From Plumapathes pennacea (lineage: Eukaryota; Cnidaria; Anthozoa; Antipatharia; Myriopathidae), in assembly GCA_964036295.1 (NCBI GenBank), contig OZ038465.1, forward strand, positions 3,357,115 to 3,421,114: 64,000 nt of DNA, written 5' to 3'. The position numbers were made by a program, and so were the translations under genes. Positions within the stretch are counted from its first letter, which is position 1. The number at the start of each line of letters is the position of its first letter. Below, piece by piece: positions 23,206 to 34,700 of the stretch. The notes under the pieces are model-generated. The model searched no databases. It saw nothing but the letters and a program-made list of their open reading frames with translations, and was not told the origin of the DNA.

Positions 23206-24084
23206 ATGCCGTCCGTTTCGTTTCTAGTCATCGGATTGTTTGTCTCTGTTTTAACAATTGGCGGCAATGGTCTTGTCATTTACCTGGTCGGTGTACGCCG
23301 GAATATCCGAGCCACAAACAACCACTTTGTGCTTTCCCTCGCTGTGGCTGACTTTGCCTGTGGCGCTGTTCAATTACTTTATCGCTTCTCGTGTTACTTT
23401 CGTCAATGGAGCACCAGTTGTTCTCTGATACCAATTGCCCAGTTCTACTTCATGTATGTGTCAGTGGCCAATCTCTGTACGTTAACACTGGATCGTTACC
23501 TGGCTATTATAAGGCCGTTGCGGTATATCACCTTCATGACTTCAAGGTGCATTCTGTGTCTTGTAGCTGTTGCGTGGGGCCTTCCACTTATCCTGTTTCT
23601 TGCTCCGTACATTGCATTGAGGCTTGCTTCACCACCTGGACAAGCGCCATCGGTATTTTGGAAGTGCTTTCTAGCTGTATTTTCTTTCCTCCAAGGCTGT
23701 GTTTGTTTGGCATTACTGTTTGCCACAACGAGTATTTTCATCGTTGCTCGGAGACATGCGAGACAAAACGCTGTTATAATTAAGCAGCTGAGCTTTAACC
23801 ACAGAGTTAGACGCACCGGAGCTTTCAAGTCTCAGGACGCTGCCTCATGCAAGGTTCTGGGGTCTGTCGTGGCGATCTTTATAATCTGCTATGTTCTGAG
23901 CATTTATGACAACGCCTGTTTCTTAGGATTATGTGAAGCACCAGGGGCATTTTACTCGTTATACATAACCACTACCCTTAAGGTTGTCAACTCGGCTGCC
24001 AACCCCATTGCGTACGCTTTTTTCAAGAAAGACATCAAGAAAGAGCTGAAGAGATTACTGTGTCATTTCAGAAGGCGTCAGTGA
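23206..24084 (+). CDS. Class A GPCR 4 of 6, melanocortin/adenosine-like
   Basis: A 292-aa receptor if started at ATG 23206, which puts the first helix (FLVIGLFVSVLTIGGNG) at the same distance as in its neighbours. Another in-frame ATG at 23107 would add 33 residues with no similarity to the family. Motifs: LAVADF, ECL1 Cys (FSCYF), Cys3.25 (STSC), DRYLAI, TM6 GIFIICYVLS.. with no tryptophan or proline at the switch, ECL3 CFLGLC, NPIAY and FFKKDIKKELKRL. The loop 3 sequence (KQLSFNH) is conserved but the following segment (RRTGAFKSQDAASCKV) differs from the GRAFRPQEAASAKV form of copies 1-3 and 6. Confidence 0.88.
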   Translation: MPSVSFLVIGLFVSVLTIGGNGLVIYLVGVRRNIRATNNHFVLSLAVADFACGAVQLLYRFSCYFRQWSTSCSLIPIAQFYFMYVSVANLCTLTLDRYLAIIRPLRYITFMTSRCILCLVAVAWGLPLILFLAPYIALRLASPPGQAPSVFWKCFLAVFSFLQGCVCLALLFATTSIFIVARRHARQNAVIIKQLSFNHRVRRTGAFKSQDAASCKVLGSVVAIFIICYVLSIYDNACFLGLCEAPGAFYSLYITTTLKVVNSAANPIAYAFFKKDIKKELKRLLCHFRRRQ

Positions 24085-25276
24085 CTCGCTTTTGGGATCA
24101 GAAATATGGAGCGAGAAAGAGGAATACTGTGGTGGTGGTGGTGGTGGTGGGAATTGTTCTGCTGTGTCTTGATTTAGATTTGGAGACAATCATTATTTAG
24201 CCGTGTAGGTGGCACAAACTTTGTATTTCTCATTTTAATCTTGGTTTATGTAAATGTTGCATGTATTCTGCTTCAATCTCTACTCTTCCCCCACCCCCCC
24301 TCCCCCCCCCCCCCAACTTCATCACAATGTCCGACTGTTGGTCAGTTCTAGTTTTGAGTTACTTGTCTTGAGGTTTTACGAGCGTTCAACGAACTACAAA
24401 ATCTGTATTTGAATACACAGTTTTGTGCAATGACCGCTGACTCAAAAGCAAGGTGACTGCACGGCGAAAAACCTATTTCCACGATGTCCATTAACGGCTT
24501 GTACTGATGGTTATGATCAGCAGCCGCTTTAAAAACTTTATATTGTACATTTACGTCACAGTCGTAGTAATTATCCTCATGTTCGTTTATTTTATGGTGC
24601 GGCTAAATGACATTTCTGCCAAACATACAACATTCGAAATTAAACCATTTCAAGTTTTACTTGCTATCATCATTACACTTCTAGCCTATATGATCCTGAA
24701 AACACCAATTTCTGGATAACCAATACTACATTGCAAGCACTGACAACTGGGGAAATCTTGTTGCATTGCCCGCACAACTAATAAGGTTTGAAGGATCATT
24801 ATATTGAAGTATGAATTAGCAAGTAAAATTTCATGATCTTTCAGCAAGAAACTTTCTTGTTTGATCAGTATATGGCTATCTGTTTTCAGATTTCAGATTT
24901 CAGATTTATGCTTATGAGGATGAATAGTAAAGCTGACTGAAAGAACCCGAAGATTGGCGTTTCTAGTTAAGCGAATATAGATTTTCTTTCTTAACTGTAT
25001 AATTTCTTTTTGGAAAACTATTTTTCAGATATCACAATTTTTAGCTCGAATTGGAATAATATTTAATCCCAGCATTTCATATGATTATGTTAGGCGTCAA
25101 GGTGTGATAGAGTAGGGTTTTGTGTTCATGAATCTGCTGTGAGACACTTCATTTGAAGGGTATAGGTTCGCACCGAACATCTGCTGATCTTGATAAGAAT
25201 AATGTATTTAAAGAACGTTAAAATTAAAATTTTGTTCGCTTGTGTATTTGTTTAGGAAGAACTTGATGGTTCTAAT
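24085..25276. other. Intergenic stretch between GPCR 4 and 5
   Basis: Contains a (GGT)n run at about 24129-24151 and a C-rich tract at about 24290-24315. A 70-codon open frame at 24507-24719 is hydrophobic but has no family features and is not called. An acceptor AG at 25254-25255 (after a T-rich run) precedes GPCR 5. Confidence 0.5.
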
Positions 25277-26149
25277 ATGAGATTGGAGGCACCTCGGTGG
25301 TTCGAGATAATCGGGTTTTTCCTCGCTTTAATAACAGTCACTGGCAACGGTCTTACCATTTACCTCATCGTCGGACGACGAAACCTGCGAACCTTGAGCA
25401 ACTACTTCGCGTTGTCACTCGCTTTTGCTGATTTTGCCTGTGGTGTAGCCCAAGTGGCCGCCGTGTTTAGTGGCTGCTCGTTCCATGGATCACCCGCTAG
25501 GTGTGTCCAAGTTTCTAGTACCTTGATATACTTTCTTTACGTGTCAATAACTAGCCTTTGTTTCCTAACATTGGATCGTTACATTGCTGTTTTGAAACCG
25601 CTGAGGTACATCTCCATCATAACATTAAGGCGTATTATATCTCTGGTAATTGTGGCATGGGGGCTTCCTCTTCTTGTATTCCTTGCCCCTCACCTTGCAC
25701 TTGGAACGCCAGGAGAAAAACCTTTGTTATCCAAAACGCTTCTCTTGGTTTTTATTTCTTTCTTTCAAATATGTGTTTGTTTTGGGTTATTGTTTGCCAC
25801 AACACGTATTCTTCTCACTTCTCGGAGGCATGCAAGACAAGTCACTACACTTCGTAGACAACTGTCCTTCAACCACAGCATTCAGCAGCCTAAAGCGTTC
25901 AGGCCAGAGGTAGCTTCGTCAGCCAAGATGGTGGGATCCGTTGTTGCGATGTTTATAATCTGTTATATTTTGGACATTTATGGCTTTACCTGTCTCGTGG
26001 GACTTTGCGAAGAACCAAAGACAGTTTCCTATTTAACACCCCTACTCAAGTTAACCAATTCAGCGGCAAATCCCATTGCTTACGCCTTTTTCAAGAAAGA
26101 CATCAAGAAGGAACTCAAACGATTACTTCGTCACAGAGGTTGTCGATAG
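25277..26149 (+). CDS. Class A GPCR 5 of 6, melanocortin/adenosine-like, most divergent
   Basis: A 290-aa single-exon receptor. The N-terminus (MRLEAPRWFEIIGF) differs from the others, but TM1 has TGNG, TM2 LAFADFACG, TM3 Cys3.25 and DRYIAV, and TM7 NPIAY with FFKKDIKKELKRL. ECL1 has a cysteine (SGCSFHG). TM6 is MFIICYILD, again without W6.48 or P6.50. ECL3 is CLVGLC. Loop 3 reads RRQLSFNH, and the block after it (QPKAFRPEVASSAKMV) is one residue shorter than in its neighbours. A likely 3' splice acceptor 22 bases before the ATG suggests a spliced 5' UTR. AATAAA lies at 26446-26451. Confidence 0.88.
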   Translation: MRLEAPRWFEIIGFFLALITVTGNGLTIYLIVGRRNLRTLSNYFALSLAFADFACGVAQVAAVFSGCSFHGSPARCVQVSSTLIYFLYVSITSLCFLTLDRYIAVLKPLRYISIITLRRIISLVIVAWGLPLLVFLAPHLALGTPGEKPLLSKTLLLVFISFFQICVCFGLLFATTRILLTSRRHARQVTTLRRQLSFNHSIQQPKAFRPEVASSAKMVGSVVAMFIICYILDIYGFTCLVGLCEEPKTVSYLTPLLKLTNSAANPIAYAFFKKDIKKELKRLLRHRGCR

Positions 26150-26658
26150 TCGCGGAGAGGCAATATTCAGATATTACTAAGGATAGGAGTACCTTCAAAT
26201 CCGTTTGTTGAAGGAGTTTATTGACGGTCACTGTAGACCTCGGCAACCTCCCCAGTACAACATGATTGAGTTTATTAGTGATGGCTCACTTTGGAGAAAG
26301 AAAAACTCGATATGATGTAAATAATGTTTTTATTTTATGCATTGTCAGTGATAATGTACTATAAATTCGTAAACGTAATGTCCATGGCCATGCATTTTTT
26401 ATTTGCAAAATAATAGCTTCGGTCGAGTAAATTTGCACACTTAAAAATAAATTCTTAAAATTTGCATGATCAAGCCAGTACTATAAAGTTATTGTACTTT
26501 ATCTATTTGTATTGTAAACATCATAACTTTCTGACATAGTACCGGCACAAATAGCAGTAGTTTCCCTAACAGCATCTAGCATTTGTCGTAGTTGCACCAA
26601 TCATGTGCATATATATATATATATGATGCGCAGATTATTGCCCAGGAGACTGATACTG

Positions 26659-26691
<33 letters not shown>

Positions 26692-28249
26692 TAATACTCT
26701 GGTTTGTCCATACGTAGAGCAGCGATCGCCCTGACTTTTTGTAAAACTCCTATTGAAAACGGAGAACCCTCCTAATCAAAGAAAGATTACAAAACCATGC
26801 AGCATTTTTGTCTCCCGTCTGCATGAAAAAAGAAAACGTTGGTGATAAAAGGTTTCCATTCGAAAACACTGCTAAAAACTAAGGAATCGTTTACGAGAAC
26901 GCTCCGGTTTTCGTTTCCATGATCGATGTTCGAATTTGACCTAAAAACGAACTGAACTGGGTACGAGAAACACGCTCTTGTTAACACACTCTGCTTATCG
27001 AATATTTCTTCTGCGCATGTGCGGCTTCTGGTCGAGATGTATAATATTATGTTCGGTTGATCTAAAATGCAGATATATTATATAGCACCCTGTTATCTCG
27101 AGAATAGTGATGTTAGTGTATAGGAAATATAACTTTCTTGTTTTTGGAATTCACACACGTATGTTAATGACATTTGTATATAGACGACGTGCGGCGCAAG
27201 CAAAGGAAACATTTTGATCCTTTGTGCTTTGCGTCCAGCTTGTTTTCACTGTGGTGCCAGGATTCTTGTGAGTGCGCTTGTGCTTGCGTCGCTGTGAAAC
27301 CGGGCTTTAGGTGAACTTCCGTGCGTAAAACTCGTAAATGTATAAACTCTCTATGAACGACAAGTTGTGCAGTTCTTGGAGTAATTGTGAAGTGTAAAAT
27401 ATTGTTAAAAAAAATTAAATCCAAAGTAAAAGCCGTGCCACATTTGCCGGACAAAATAATTTAAAATCCTGTCAAATTATATAATATATGTCATTGTTTG
27501 GCGTATGTCAAGAATAGGCATCGATCCATTTCTATTTTTTCAAAGCTGTTACCTATCAAGTTTCAAACCGGACTTATTCAGCGAGTACCTAGGTATGTTT
27601 TTGACTTTGGGTTCTCTGGTTGTTCAAACTGCTCGATTGAGCTATCACACGATTAACCAAATCCTTTCTCTTCGTTCTTTTTGCCAACAAACTGCAGAGT
27701 TTTGATCAAAGACTATAAACGGAAATGGAAAGGGAGTCGTTGTGAGCGAAAGGTTCTTATTTTTATGCTATAACATGAGTAAATAGTTCAGACGTGCTTA
27801 AGTTTTTTTAATTACGGATTTTTCCAATTAACCAAGAAGGAAATGTACACATGATGTAGTTAGAATATGAAGCCGAGTCAGCTTTCATTTGAGCAAGCCG
27901 CAGCTATGAAACTCCATCGTAAATTACATATTTAGAGAAACTGAAGGAAAAATTTGAAGTTGTTTACTCTCCTATTCACAAAAGACATATTTCAGACTTC
28001 CGAGAAACATCTGGTTGCATTTCAATATAGTTTTCATGAAGATTCAACCTAGTTCCCGTTTGACCAACATGTACAATAGAACCTACCATAAGCGGGCGGT
28101 ACATACGGGAGGTCGTCGCTTACGAACAAATTTGATAGGTCAGTTTAATAAAAGCATCTGCGTCTTTCTGCTCGTTGGAGACTTTTTTGTTTGTTTGTTT
28201 CTTTTTTAGTCAGCATAAACAGGCCGCGGTAGTCCGTATCTAAAGAAAG
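26150..28249. other. Intergenic stretch between GPCR 5 and 6
   Basis: Includes (AT)n runs at about 26609-26624 and 26676-26691 with an A tract between them, and a region near 27180-27320 with GCGCAAGCAAAGG / GTGCTTGCGTCGC motifs typical of a dispersed inverted repeat. A T-rich acceptor ends at 28209, 41 bases before the GPCR 6 start. No gene seen. Confidence 0.5.
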
Positions 28250-29137
28250 ATGTTTATACCTCTTTGGTCCTCTGGCACCGGATTACTGTTGGCTGTGATC
28301 GCTGTTATTGGGAACGGTCTTGTCATTTACTTGATCGCCATGCGAAGAAACCTTCGAACTTGTGGCAACTACTTCTTGTTGTCGCTCGCTTTGGCTGACT
28401 TCAGTTGTGGTCTTGTTTATCCTCTTCATGATGCTGTCTGCCACTTTGCTCAGTCGATTGTCAGTTGTACCACCATCTCAAGTATCCGGTACTACTTGTT
28501 TTATGCATCAATAACCAATCTCTGTGCATTAACACTGGATCGTTACATGGCTATAACAAAACCTTTAAGGTACATCACTTTTATGACTATCAGACGCTTT
28601 CAGTTCCTGGGAACGACTGCATGGTTGCTGCCACTCCTCGTATTTGTTCCACTCTTCCTAACGTCGAGATTCGAAGCATTTGGTCAAAGGACATTGGCCT
28701 TTAAGAAGTGGCTCCTAGCTTTACTATCCTTTATTCAAGTTAGTGTTTGTTTGGCTTTAATCCTTGCCACGACACGTATATTCCTCGTCGCTCGCAGACA
28801 TGCGAGACGAAATGCCATCATGATGAAACAGCTGATGTTTAACCACACACTTCAACAAGGCAGAGCGTTCAGACCTCAAGAAGCTGCATCAGCAAAGGTT
28901 GTTGCATCTGTTGTAGGCATCTTTATCGTTTGCTATGCCGTCAACATTTATTCCAATATCTGTCTCGTAGATTTGTGCAAAGCACCAGAAGCAATTTATT
29001 TTATAAGCACCCTGCTTAAGCTGGTCAACTCAACTGTGAATCCCATTGCGTATGCTTTTTTCAAGAAGGACATCAAAAAGGAACTTAAGCGATTATTTTA
29101 TTCGATTCAGAGGGCTTCAGTGACTCCCCACCTGTAA
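28250..29137 (+). CDS. Class A GPCR 6 of 6, mosaic of copies 2 and 3
   Basis: A 295-aa single-exon receptor with all the residues listed for GPCR 2. The first ~80 codons follow GPCR 3 (LIAMRRN, LALADFSCGL, HDAVCHFAQ, TISSIRYY). From codon ~81 to the stop the protein matches GPCR 2 except Ala/Thr and Phe/Leu changes (LTSRFEA, KKWLLAL). The DNA match continues past the stop to 29361 at a constant offset of 9988 bases, then the flank becomes GPCR 3-like again. This is the footprint of gene conversion. The ECL1 and TM3-entry region, where copies differ most, comes from the GPCR 3-like parent, so the mosaic joins one outer face to another core. Confidence 0.92.
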   Translation: MFIPLWSSGTGLLLAVIAVIGNGLVIYLIAMRRNLRTCGNYFLLSLALADFSCGLVYPLHDAVCHFAQSIVSCTTISSIRYYLFYASITNLCALTLDRYMAITKPLRYITFMTIRRFQFLGTTAWLLPLLVFVPLFLTSRFEAFGQRTLAFKKWLLALLSFIQVSVCLALILATTRIFLVARRHARRNAIMMKQLMFNHTLQQGRAFRPQEAASAKVVASVVGIFIVCYAVNIYSNICLVDLCKAPEAIYFISTLLKLVNSTVNPIAYAFFKKDIKKELKRLFYSIQRASVTPHL

Positions 29138-31791
29138 CAAAGTGAGAAAAACAAGAAACAACGCTTACTTAGTGATTTAAAGGCGGTGTAAAGTGCTACT
29201 GGCCGGTAATCAAAATGTTCATTTTTTGGTCAGCAGCAACCTCTTCTCTTTATGAGGAGTGTCAATTTTTAGTACTTCTATAGTCTGGCTAAATTTATGA
29301 CCTTTACTTTGGTCAGAGTCCACCGTCTTATTATGAGATTCATGAGAAACAAATTTGCATTCAATAAACACCGAGCAGGCATTCGAATCTCTGCAATTAG
29401 TTTTGCGTAGCTTATTAAGAAAAGAACAAAAAACAAAACAAAACAAAAAACAAGAGTTTAAAATATTTCTCACAAAATGTATTGCTCTTTATCCGGTTTA
29501 GAGACCTTGTTAGAGTGTAGCTTTAATAATTTTGCCAGCCGGCACCTTATTAGATTTTTGTAAGATAAGGTAGATGGTAATCTGATTGGCATTATGGGGA
29601 AGCACTTGACAATGTCATCAGAAATTTGTCATGTGTGTTTATTTCACACATCCATGCTGACCACCATCTGGTAAGTAAAAACTTAAAAAAATAATGTGTT
29701 AACCTGCGGATACAAGGCTTCATATCAGGGCACTTCTCGGAGGTCATTTCAGAGATGCCCACTTGCGGGTCGAAAACTATGCCAGGGGACCAATTTCTCA
29801 CACCTGGCTGAAACAATTTGGGCGCAAAATTTGTCCGAAAACGCTGTAATCGCGACCACAGATAGCTCGTAGGTAAATAAACACCAAAGCAAAGTTTCAC
29901 TTCTTTTATTTGAGTATTTCCTAAATTATTTTGCGCCATCTAGATCCCCACTCAAACTCTTATAAAATGAAAACTCGCTTCCAGGCCCCCTGAGCCTGGG
30001 TTGTCTGTGGTTTATTTTACTTTTCCACCGCGATTTTTTTTTTTTTTTTTTTTTTTTCAGGTTGTTTTGAACTGCATATGTGTGGTGCATACCTTTTCCC
30101 ACACCCAGTTCTGAAAGACTTGTTGTCATTTATTCTGAATTCTGAATATATTCTCCAATTCATATATTGACAGTTTTGGTCGATTAAAATATTGTTTTGT
30201 CATGTTGAGGTCGGCTTATCAGAAGTTAATTGCGAGAGCGCATTTTAGACTGACAGCCAGCAGCTGGCAGTTTTGCGGTGTGCTTTTCTATATAAACTTG
30301 TGATCATAAGAAGGCGGGCATCTGCCATTTTACGAGCGAACGGTATAAAAGTGTTTGTTCGTCCAGAGACGAGTAAACTGCCATTAATACCTATAGCTCA
30401 GAGGCAGAACTTTTCTTTAGTTGAACCTAACATCTTGAAATTTCGGTATCTGAGTTAATAATTAAAGTAATGCGATCATGCAATTTATACTCCACAAATT
30501 TTCCTTAAATTCGCTACAAAGACTCCTTTTGTGTACCAGATTTGTAGAGACCTATGTAGGTCACCGAGCTAGTTTTTGCGTTATTCCTGTGTGTTTCCAA
30601 AATTTGTCTTGTCGCACGGCGGCCATATTGAAATGACGTCATAGTTTGTAACACGAATAAAAGGCTCCTGTGAGCCAACTCGTGAATGAGAAACGCTATA
30701 GATCTATCCTCTGTATATAGCATTAGAAAATATAGCATTGAAGCCATACAAGTACTCTGATTATTTTAGCCAATGCTACGGTTCAAAGTTGCTAAAAAGC
30801 TTTCGATCGATCGAACTGTAAAATCCAGGTGAAATCCGCAGTTCGGTCTTAATTTCAAGAATATGTGCCTTGAGAATCAAAGGACTCCAAACGTGAAAGA
30901 TCAGTTCGTCACTTTTGGGACCATTCTCGGTCGCAAACTGGCCGCCATTTTGTTTGCAAGGCCTGCGCCAGTGTTATGCACTGGTCAGCGGAACCCGTTT
31001 CCGCCGGAAGTTTACACCCATGGAACACAATGGCCATTGTTAACAGACATGGAACGGGTGAATTCCTCCCAACCGTTATAACTTTTTAATTGCTTCGCAT
31101 TCACGAGTTAAAAACGTTGTGGGGCGGAGAGCATGCACGAAAGTGAACTCTGTTGTGTTTCTTTATGTAAAAATGTCATGAAAAACATACAAGAACGTGA
31201 CTTTCACAGTTGATAAAAATGACAACAAGTTAGTAGAACTACGATCGTGCGCAAGAATGAACCGAATGCAAATGAGCAAAAACCATTGTTTTAACTTGTT
31301 TGCATTAGGCTCGGCACATCTGAGGAGCGGCGTCTGAAATGGGCCTAAGCCTGGTTTAATATTTTGGCTTTAGAGCAATTCTGATTCAGACGCCGAACTT
31401 TTCATTAGTCCAACCTATTAATGCAGCAATCATTAACTGAATCAAAAGGCGGGATTTTAAGTTATGCTCATGTAAAGTTCGGCGTCCGAACTGGGACTTC
31501 CTAGCATTTTGGCAAGATTTAAGACAGGTAATTTTTTTCCGAACTAAAACAACGAAAAAAGTGTTTAGATATATCTCGATCGGCTGAAGCCGCCATTTTT
31601 AAATGTCATCATGTACGACGTCATAGATGGGGCCTGGGAAAGAGCCTTACAGACGGACAGATGGAACGCGTGTTATTATAAAGATATGCCTGTTTTTGTT
31701 TTTGCTTTTTTCTTGTACAACAGACTCAAATTTTTCAGATGTGGGAAATCAATGTGCTAATAAGTTTTCTTGTTTCATTTTCTGTAAACAG
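29138..31791. other. Region between the GPCR cluster and the RCC1 gene
   Basis: Starts with the converted flank (to 29361), then a GPCR 3-like flank to about 29590. A T tract lies at about 30033-30058. Around 31328-31490 GGCGTCTGAA and TTCAGACGCC copies form an imperfect inverted repeat. The 5' exon(s) and promoter of the following gene must lie somewhere here, but I could not identify a start codon; the ATG at 31627 is open through an apparent intron and is not trusted. Confidence 0.45.
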
Positions 31792-34700
31792 GATCCCGCA
31801 CGAGTCATCCGCGCGTTTGCCCTGGATCCGAGTGGTTCGTGGCTCGCGTGTGCGTGCATGGATACACACGTTTACATTGTGCCAGTGGGTGCTGTGGTCA
31901 AGGTTTGTTTAACATTTTCACTCTTGATCTAGTCATACCAATTCTCCCAACCTTGAAATAAGAAAGTGTGTGAGTGATTTAGTGAGAAGTGATAGTTTCA
32001 CCAGCTTTCATTAGCGCAAGCTGTCAGAAGTTCTCCATACTGTATGATGTATCTGTGGTGAGAAACAAGAAAAGAGAGAAGAGTTCATCAGCCCCAGGAA
32101 TAAAACAGGTGAAATAATTACAGCCTATGCCCAAAAAGTGGACTACACAAAGTGGCCAACAAACCTACCTTAGAAAGTAAAAATTGTTTTTCGCCTACTA
32201 AACTTTCCGAACTACTAGTGACGAAATTTATAACACCCTTGCGACTGTGCCTCTGTCTGACCAACTGATTGACTTCTCTTTGCCATCCTTCTAGCCGTAA
32301 CAAGGTTGGAGGTATTACGCTATTAGTGTTAATTTAGTCTGCTTTGTTTAGGGAAATGCCAGCGGTTCGAATTCTTCATCATGGTCCACTGATGACATCA
32401 CAAGGTTACAAACAAACGCCAGACGAGGTAGGGTACTCGTACTGCAACTGAAGTGTAACTAAGCACTATGTGGATTGGACGCATGTACCACTGCCACTGC
32501 CCTTTTTATTATTTAGACACGAGTGTTTTACTGGAAAATATACCGTGCGTAAAATCCATACGAAAGTACCTCCGGGACCCGAGTGGCGTATTTTCCATAT
32601 CCTCACCAGTGAGGATATCGTTGGCATCATTTCCCGCTTTTGCACGGTTGTTTGTGCAATTTGTCGTAAAACACTCGTGTCTAATATAATAAAAAGAAAA
32701 TTACACGGCGGCTTGAAGATATGAATTTTATTTTCTCGTGATAAAAACAATATTTTACTCACTCGCGAAGCGCTCGTTCGTTAAATATATTGTTTTTACC
32801 ACTCGAAAATAAAATTCATATCTTCGCGCCGCCGTGTAATATCCTCTATATATGCTTTTTCTTAGAAGAGTGATACTTACTTATTACTTATTATCAATTT
32901 ATTACGGTTTTTTCTTTGGGTCTAATTGATTTACTAGTTAAGAAGGCCCCGTTATCAGCACGAGCGAGAAGTAAATTATAACAAAACAGAGATAATAATA
33001 CGGGGAAAATGCAGTCTGTTACATCTGTTGGCAACAGCAAGAGCAGTTTGACTGTAATTTTGTTCCACTCTCTCTGCAGGTTTGCCTTCTAGCATCGTGT
33101 GGTGGCACACAGTAGATGACTTTCACATCTGCATTGTTGGCACTGAGGTAATTGGGAGTGCGAAGACGTTCTCAAAGTGGCATATTTAAAAAAATACTGT
33201 ATTTTTCAAAAAGTTTGTCTGTGCACTCTATAGTGTTGATACCGTGTTCTTTTTTATAGTTTGGCGAGGTAATTTTTCTAGATGTCAAAGCTGGTGGAGT
33301 TGTAGCATCAGCCGATGTGAAAGAGAGTATCACAACACTCGAGCTGTTACAGGACAAGCAGCACGAAACAACGGCTCTAATGGTACAGCATGTCTGCCTC
33401 TCATTTTGATTTCACTATTTACGAGCATTGTTATTAGTTCTATTTTATTAGCTTCATCACCGGTAGATAATTACAGACATAACACACTGAGTAACACTGA
33501 CACTGACAAACAGTGACAGGGCGATTGTAACAGCAGCGCCAATTACTGCGCGCCTCTCTGACGAGTTCCTTTCTAGCTTCAGACATTTTTCTTTTAGTTG
33601 TTAGTGTTGCTGTAGCCTTCACTTATGCGTCGGGTTTCTAGAATTCAACAAAGCATGCTAATGCGTAACTTTTTAAAATCTGTTATCTTCTGTTCTGACC
33701 TAACCACAACTCTAATCTTTCATAGATTACTTCTGTATCAGGAGAGACTTGGCAGATGTTGTTAGAATACAAGTCTGTACGAAAAGCAAGCTTTAACCAG
33801 ACCGTTAGTCCTTCGATAGCCTTCTCCATGGGATATGAGATGGTTGGGAAAGTGGCCATACCACTTGACAGTGTCTTCTCAAGCACTGGGAACTTGCAAG
33901 AGCGACTCAGGCCCATGCCAGTGCAGGTAAGTGTTATGCTACTCAGTGGATACGCCTGATACGCAAGACCTAATTGTTTACTAGAAATACGATAATCGCA
34001 GATACCCCCTCACTCTGCCATTGATGGGATATTACTTTGGAAACTCCCAACAAGAGTAGCCTTTGTTTTACCGAAATGTTGACTCAATCTTTTCTTCGAA
34101 CTCAAGTGCTACACGCAAAGGAAGGAGAAAAAGAATGGTGTGTGTTATACTTTTGCGTTGAAAAAAGAATCGATTGCGTGACGAAGTACGTATTTCCCAC
34201 GGTCGGCACGTCAAATTAATTCATACAGTCTTCCAAGCACGTTCTCAAAATTTAATACTCAAATTTTGAAGTTGGTCGGCCGTCGTAGTACGGGAAAAAA
34301 GGAACACTGATTTTCCAATTTTGAATTCATAGGCAGTACAATTAAATAGGCTTCCTGTGCGATTTGTTTTTACTCTGGATTGCATGCTCCAGACTCAGGC
34401 ATGCATATTTAATAGGCTCGAATTGTTTTGTATGTCAACCCACTCAAAACAGCAAGATTTCTCCCAGAATCAAAGCAAAACTTGAACAGTTTACTTCAAA
34501 TTATACACGGGCTTCAGACCCAGTAATACGTCTAAGTGTTTGTGAACGATTCTCGCTGCAATCACCGCGTGTCAGATTACAGAAAATAAGACATCTGACT
34601 AAATTATTCAAGACTCCAAGTTCCGATTGCTCTGAGCGAATACGGTAGCCGAAACTGGCGAAAATGATCAGCATACAGATTTTAGTACATTCTTGAAGTG

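Noticed and set aside
24507-24719. 70-codon hydrophobic ORF between GPCR 4 and 5
   Set aside because: AT-rich DNA gives hydrophobic frames by chance; no homology, splice or context support.
31627-31932. ATG at 31627 as the start of the RCC1 gene
   Set aside because: The frame runs through a clear T-rich acceptor (AG at 31790-31791); the upstream part has no propeller-like sequence, so I treat it as intron or UTR.
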